Of a stretch of DNA of 64,000 nt, positions 63,500 to 64,000 are shown in pieces. The stretch's first letter is position 1; the number at the start of each line of letters is the position of its first letter. The notes beneath the pieces were generated by a model, which saw only the letters and a list, made by a program, of their open reading frames with translations, did not search any database and was not told the origin of the DNA. The translations under genes were made by a program, and so were the position numbers. Origin of the DNA: Mycolicibacter acidiphilus (lineage in GTDB: Bacteria; Actinomycetota; Actinomycetes; Mycobacteriales; Mycobacteriaceae); contig NZ_JAHCLR010000015.1 in the NCBI RefSeq assembly GCF_018455725.1, positions 55,705-119,704 on the forward strand. Reading direction: 5' to 3'.

Positions 63500-64000
63500 T
63501 TATCGCATGCCGTCGGGCCCAGCACCGCATTCTCCGTCCCAGCTGCCCGGCACCATCGGCATCGTCGCCACCCCACCGAACGCGTCGCCTGCCAGCGCCG
63601 TCAACCCCGCCGGTGCACCCGCATCCGCGCGCGGCACGGTGTCGGCGAACCCGAACGGCCCGCCGCCCCGCGCCGACGCACTCACCGGGTCGGGTTCGAG
63701 ATCCATGTACTCGTAGCCGCGGCCCAGCATGCCGGCCTTGGCCCGGCGGCGGCGCTGTCTGCGCGCCTGCTCCTCGGCGGCAGCGGCCTCCCCCGGTGCC
63801 GCAGCACGGTCGGCCTCGGCGGCTTTCCGGCGTCGTGCACCGGTGCCCGCCGACCGCCGGGCTTGCGCGCCCATGCCGCCGACCAGGTAGGCGAGCATCT
63901 GGACGGGCATCACCGCCGGCCCGGCCGGGGTCGGCGGCGGGGGTGGTGGCGTCGTCGGCAGGGCGGGCGCCGGCGGCGCGGGTGGTGCGGGGGCCGGCGC
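63500..64000 (-). CDS. C-terminal part of a second PPE2-like protein (5' end outside window)
   Basis: The frame is open through the right edge and ends with TAA at 63500-63502. It shows a Pro/Ala-rich linker (PPPPPPTPAGPA), then MPVQMLAYLVGGMGAQARR, a basic cluster ARRQRRRRAKAGMLGRG, EYMDLEPDP and MVPGSWDGE. The last 100 residues closely parallel the C-terminus of the neighbouring PPE gene, so the two are tandem paralogues. The riboswitch of the downstream PPE gene begins a few bases after its stop. Confidence 0.85.
   Translation of the reverse strand, partial: APAPAPPAPPAPALPTTPPPPPPTPAGPAVMPVQMLAYLVGGMGAQARRSAGTGARRRKAAEADRAAAPGEAAAAEEQARRQRRRRAKAGMLGRGYEYMDLEPDPVSASARGGGPFGFADTVPRADAGAPAGLTALAGDAFGGVATMPMVPGSWDGECGAGPDGMR

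Overview
The window is high-GC DNA from a non-tuberculous member of the Mycobacteriaceae. Its left half follows the gene order of the M. tuberculosis Rv3305c-Rv3336c segment: amiA1, punA, pmmB, upp, Rv3311, add, deoA, cdd, sdhCDAB, sigJ, dacB1, sugI, nagA, a BrkB-like gene and trpS. Two PPE genes lie at the right edge. The species cannot be fixed from the sequence alone.

Layout. 1-0.9 kb: the tail of one gene and a phage-type Stealth/glycosyltransferase-like gene. 0.9-16.4 kb: nucleoside and sugar-phosphate salvage (amiA1, punA, pmmB, upp, add-deoA-cdd), with a complete urease operon (ureA-B-C-F-D-G, minus strand) sitting between pmmB and upp, plus a secreted PE-PPE-domain hydrolase and an LGFP lipoprotein. 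16.6-20.2 kb: sdhCDAB, followed by a hairpin. 20.4-34.2 kb: a CMD-family gene next to the ECF41 sigma factor sigJ, a beta-propeller protein, dacB1, sugI-nagA, a MNT antitoxin with a truncated HEPN toxin, a cytochrome b-molybdopterin oxidoreductase fusion, a GarA-like FHA protein, trpS, and a TetR/enoyl-CoA isomerase pair with a perfect operator palindrome.

34.2-56.1 kb is a large aerobic cobalamin-biosynthesis region: cobG (truncated)-cobH-cobIJ-cobM; convergent cobL; then a riboswitch-led operon of an AAA+/VWA chelatase, cobO, a cobB-cobC fusion and cobD; and a second riboswitch-led operon cobN-cobF-cobQ-cobK on the minus strand. A few unrelated genes lie between them (45.7-49.4 kb), including a SulP transporter and the remnant of a DUF222/13E12 gene.

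56.1-64 kb is the most unusual part. Two cobalamin riboswitches lie back to back in 379 bp. One drives cobN. The other drives an import operon made of a lipoprotein binding protein, a BtuC/FecCD permease, an ABC ATPase fused to an FhuF-type iron-sulfur reductase domain, and two tandem paralogues with an HxHxC motif. A fourth cobalamin riboswitch precedes a PPE2-like gene next to a second, partial PPE gene. Together these suggest a B12-repressed corrinoid- or cobalt-chelate uptake and reduction module that would supply the neighbouring CobN cobaltochelatase. That role is inferred from context.
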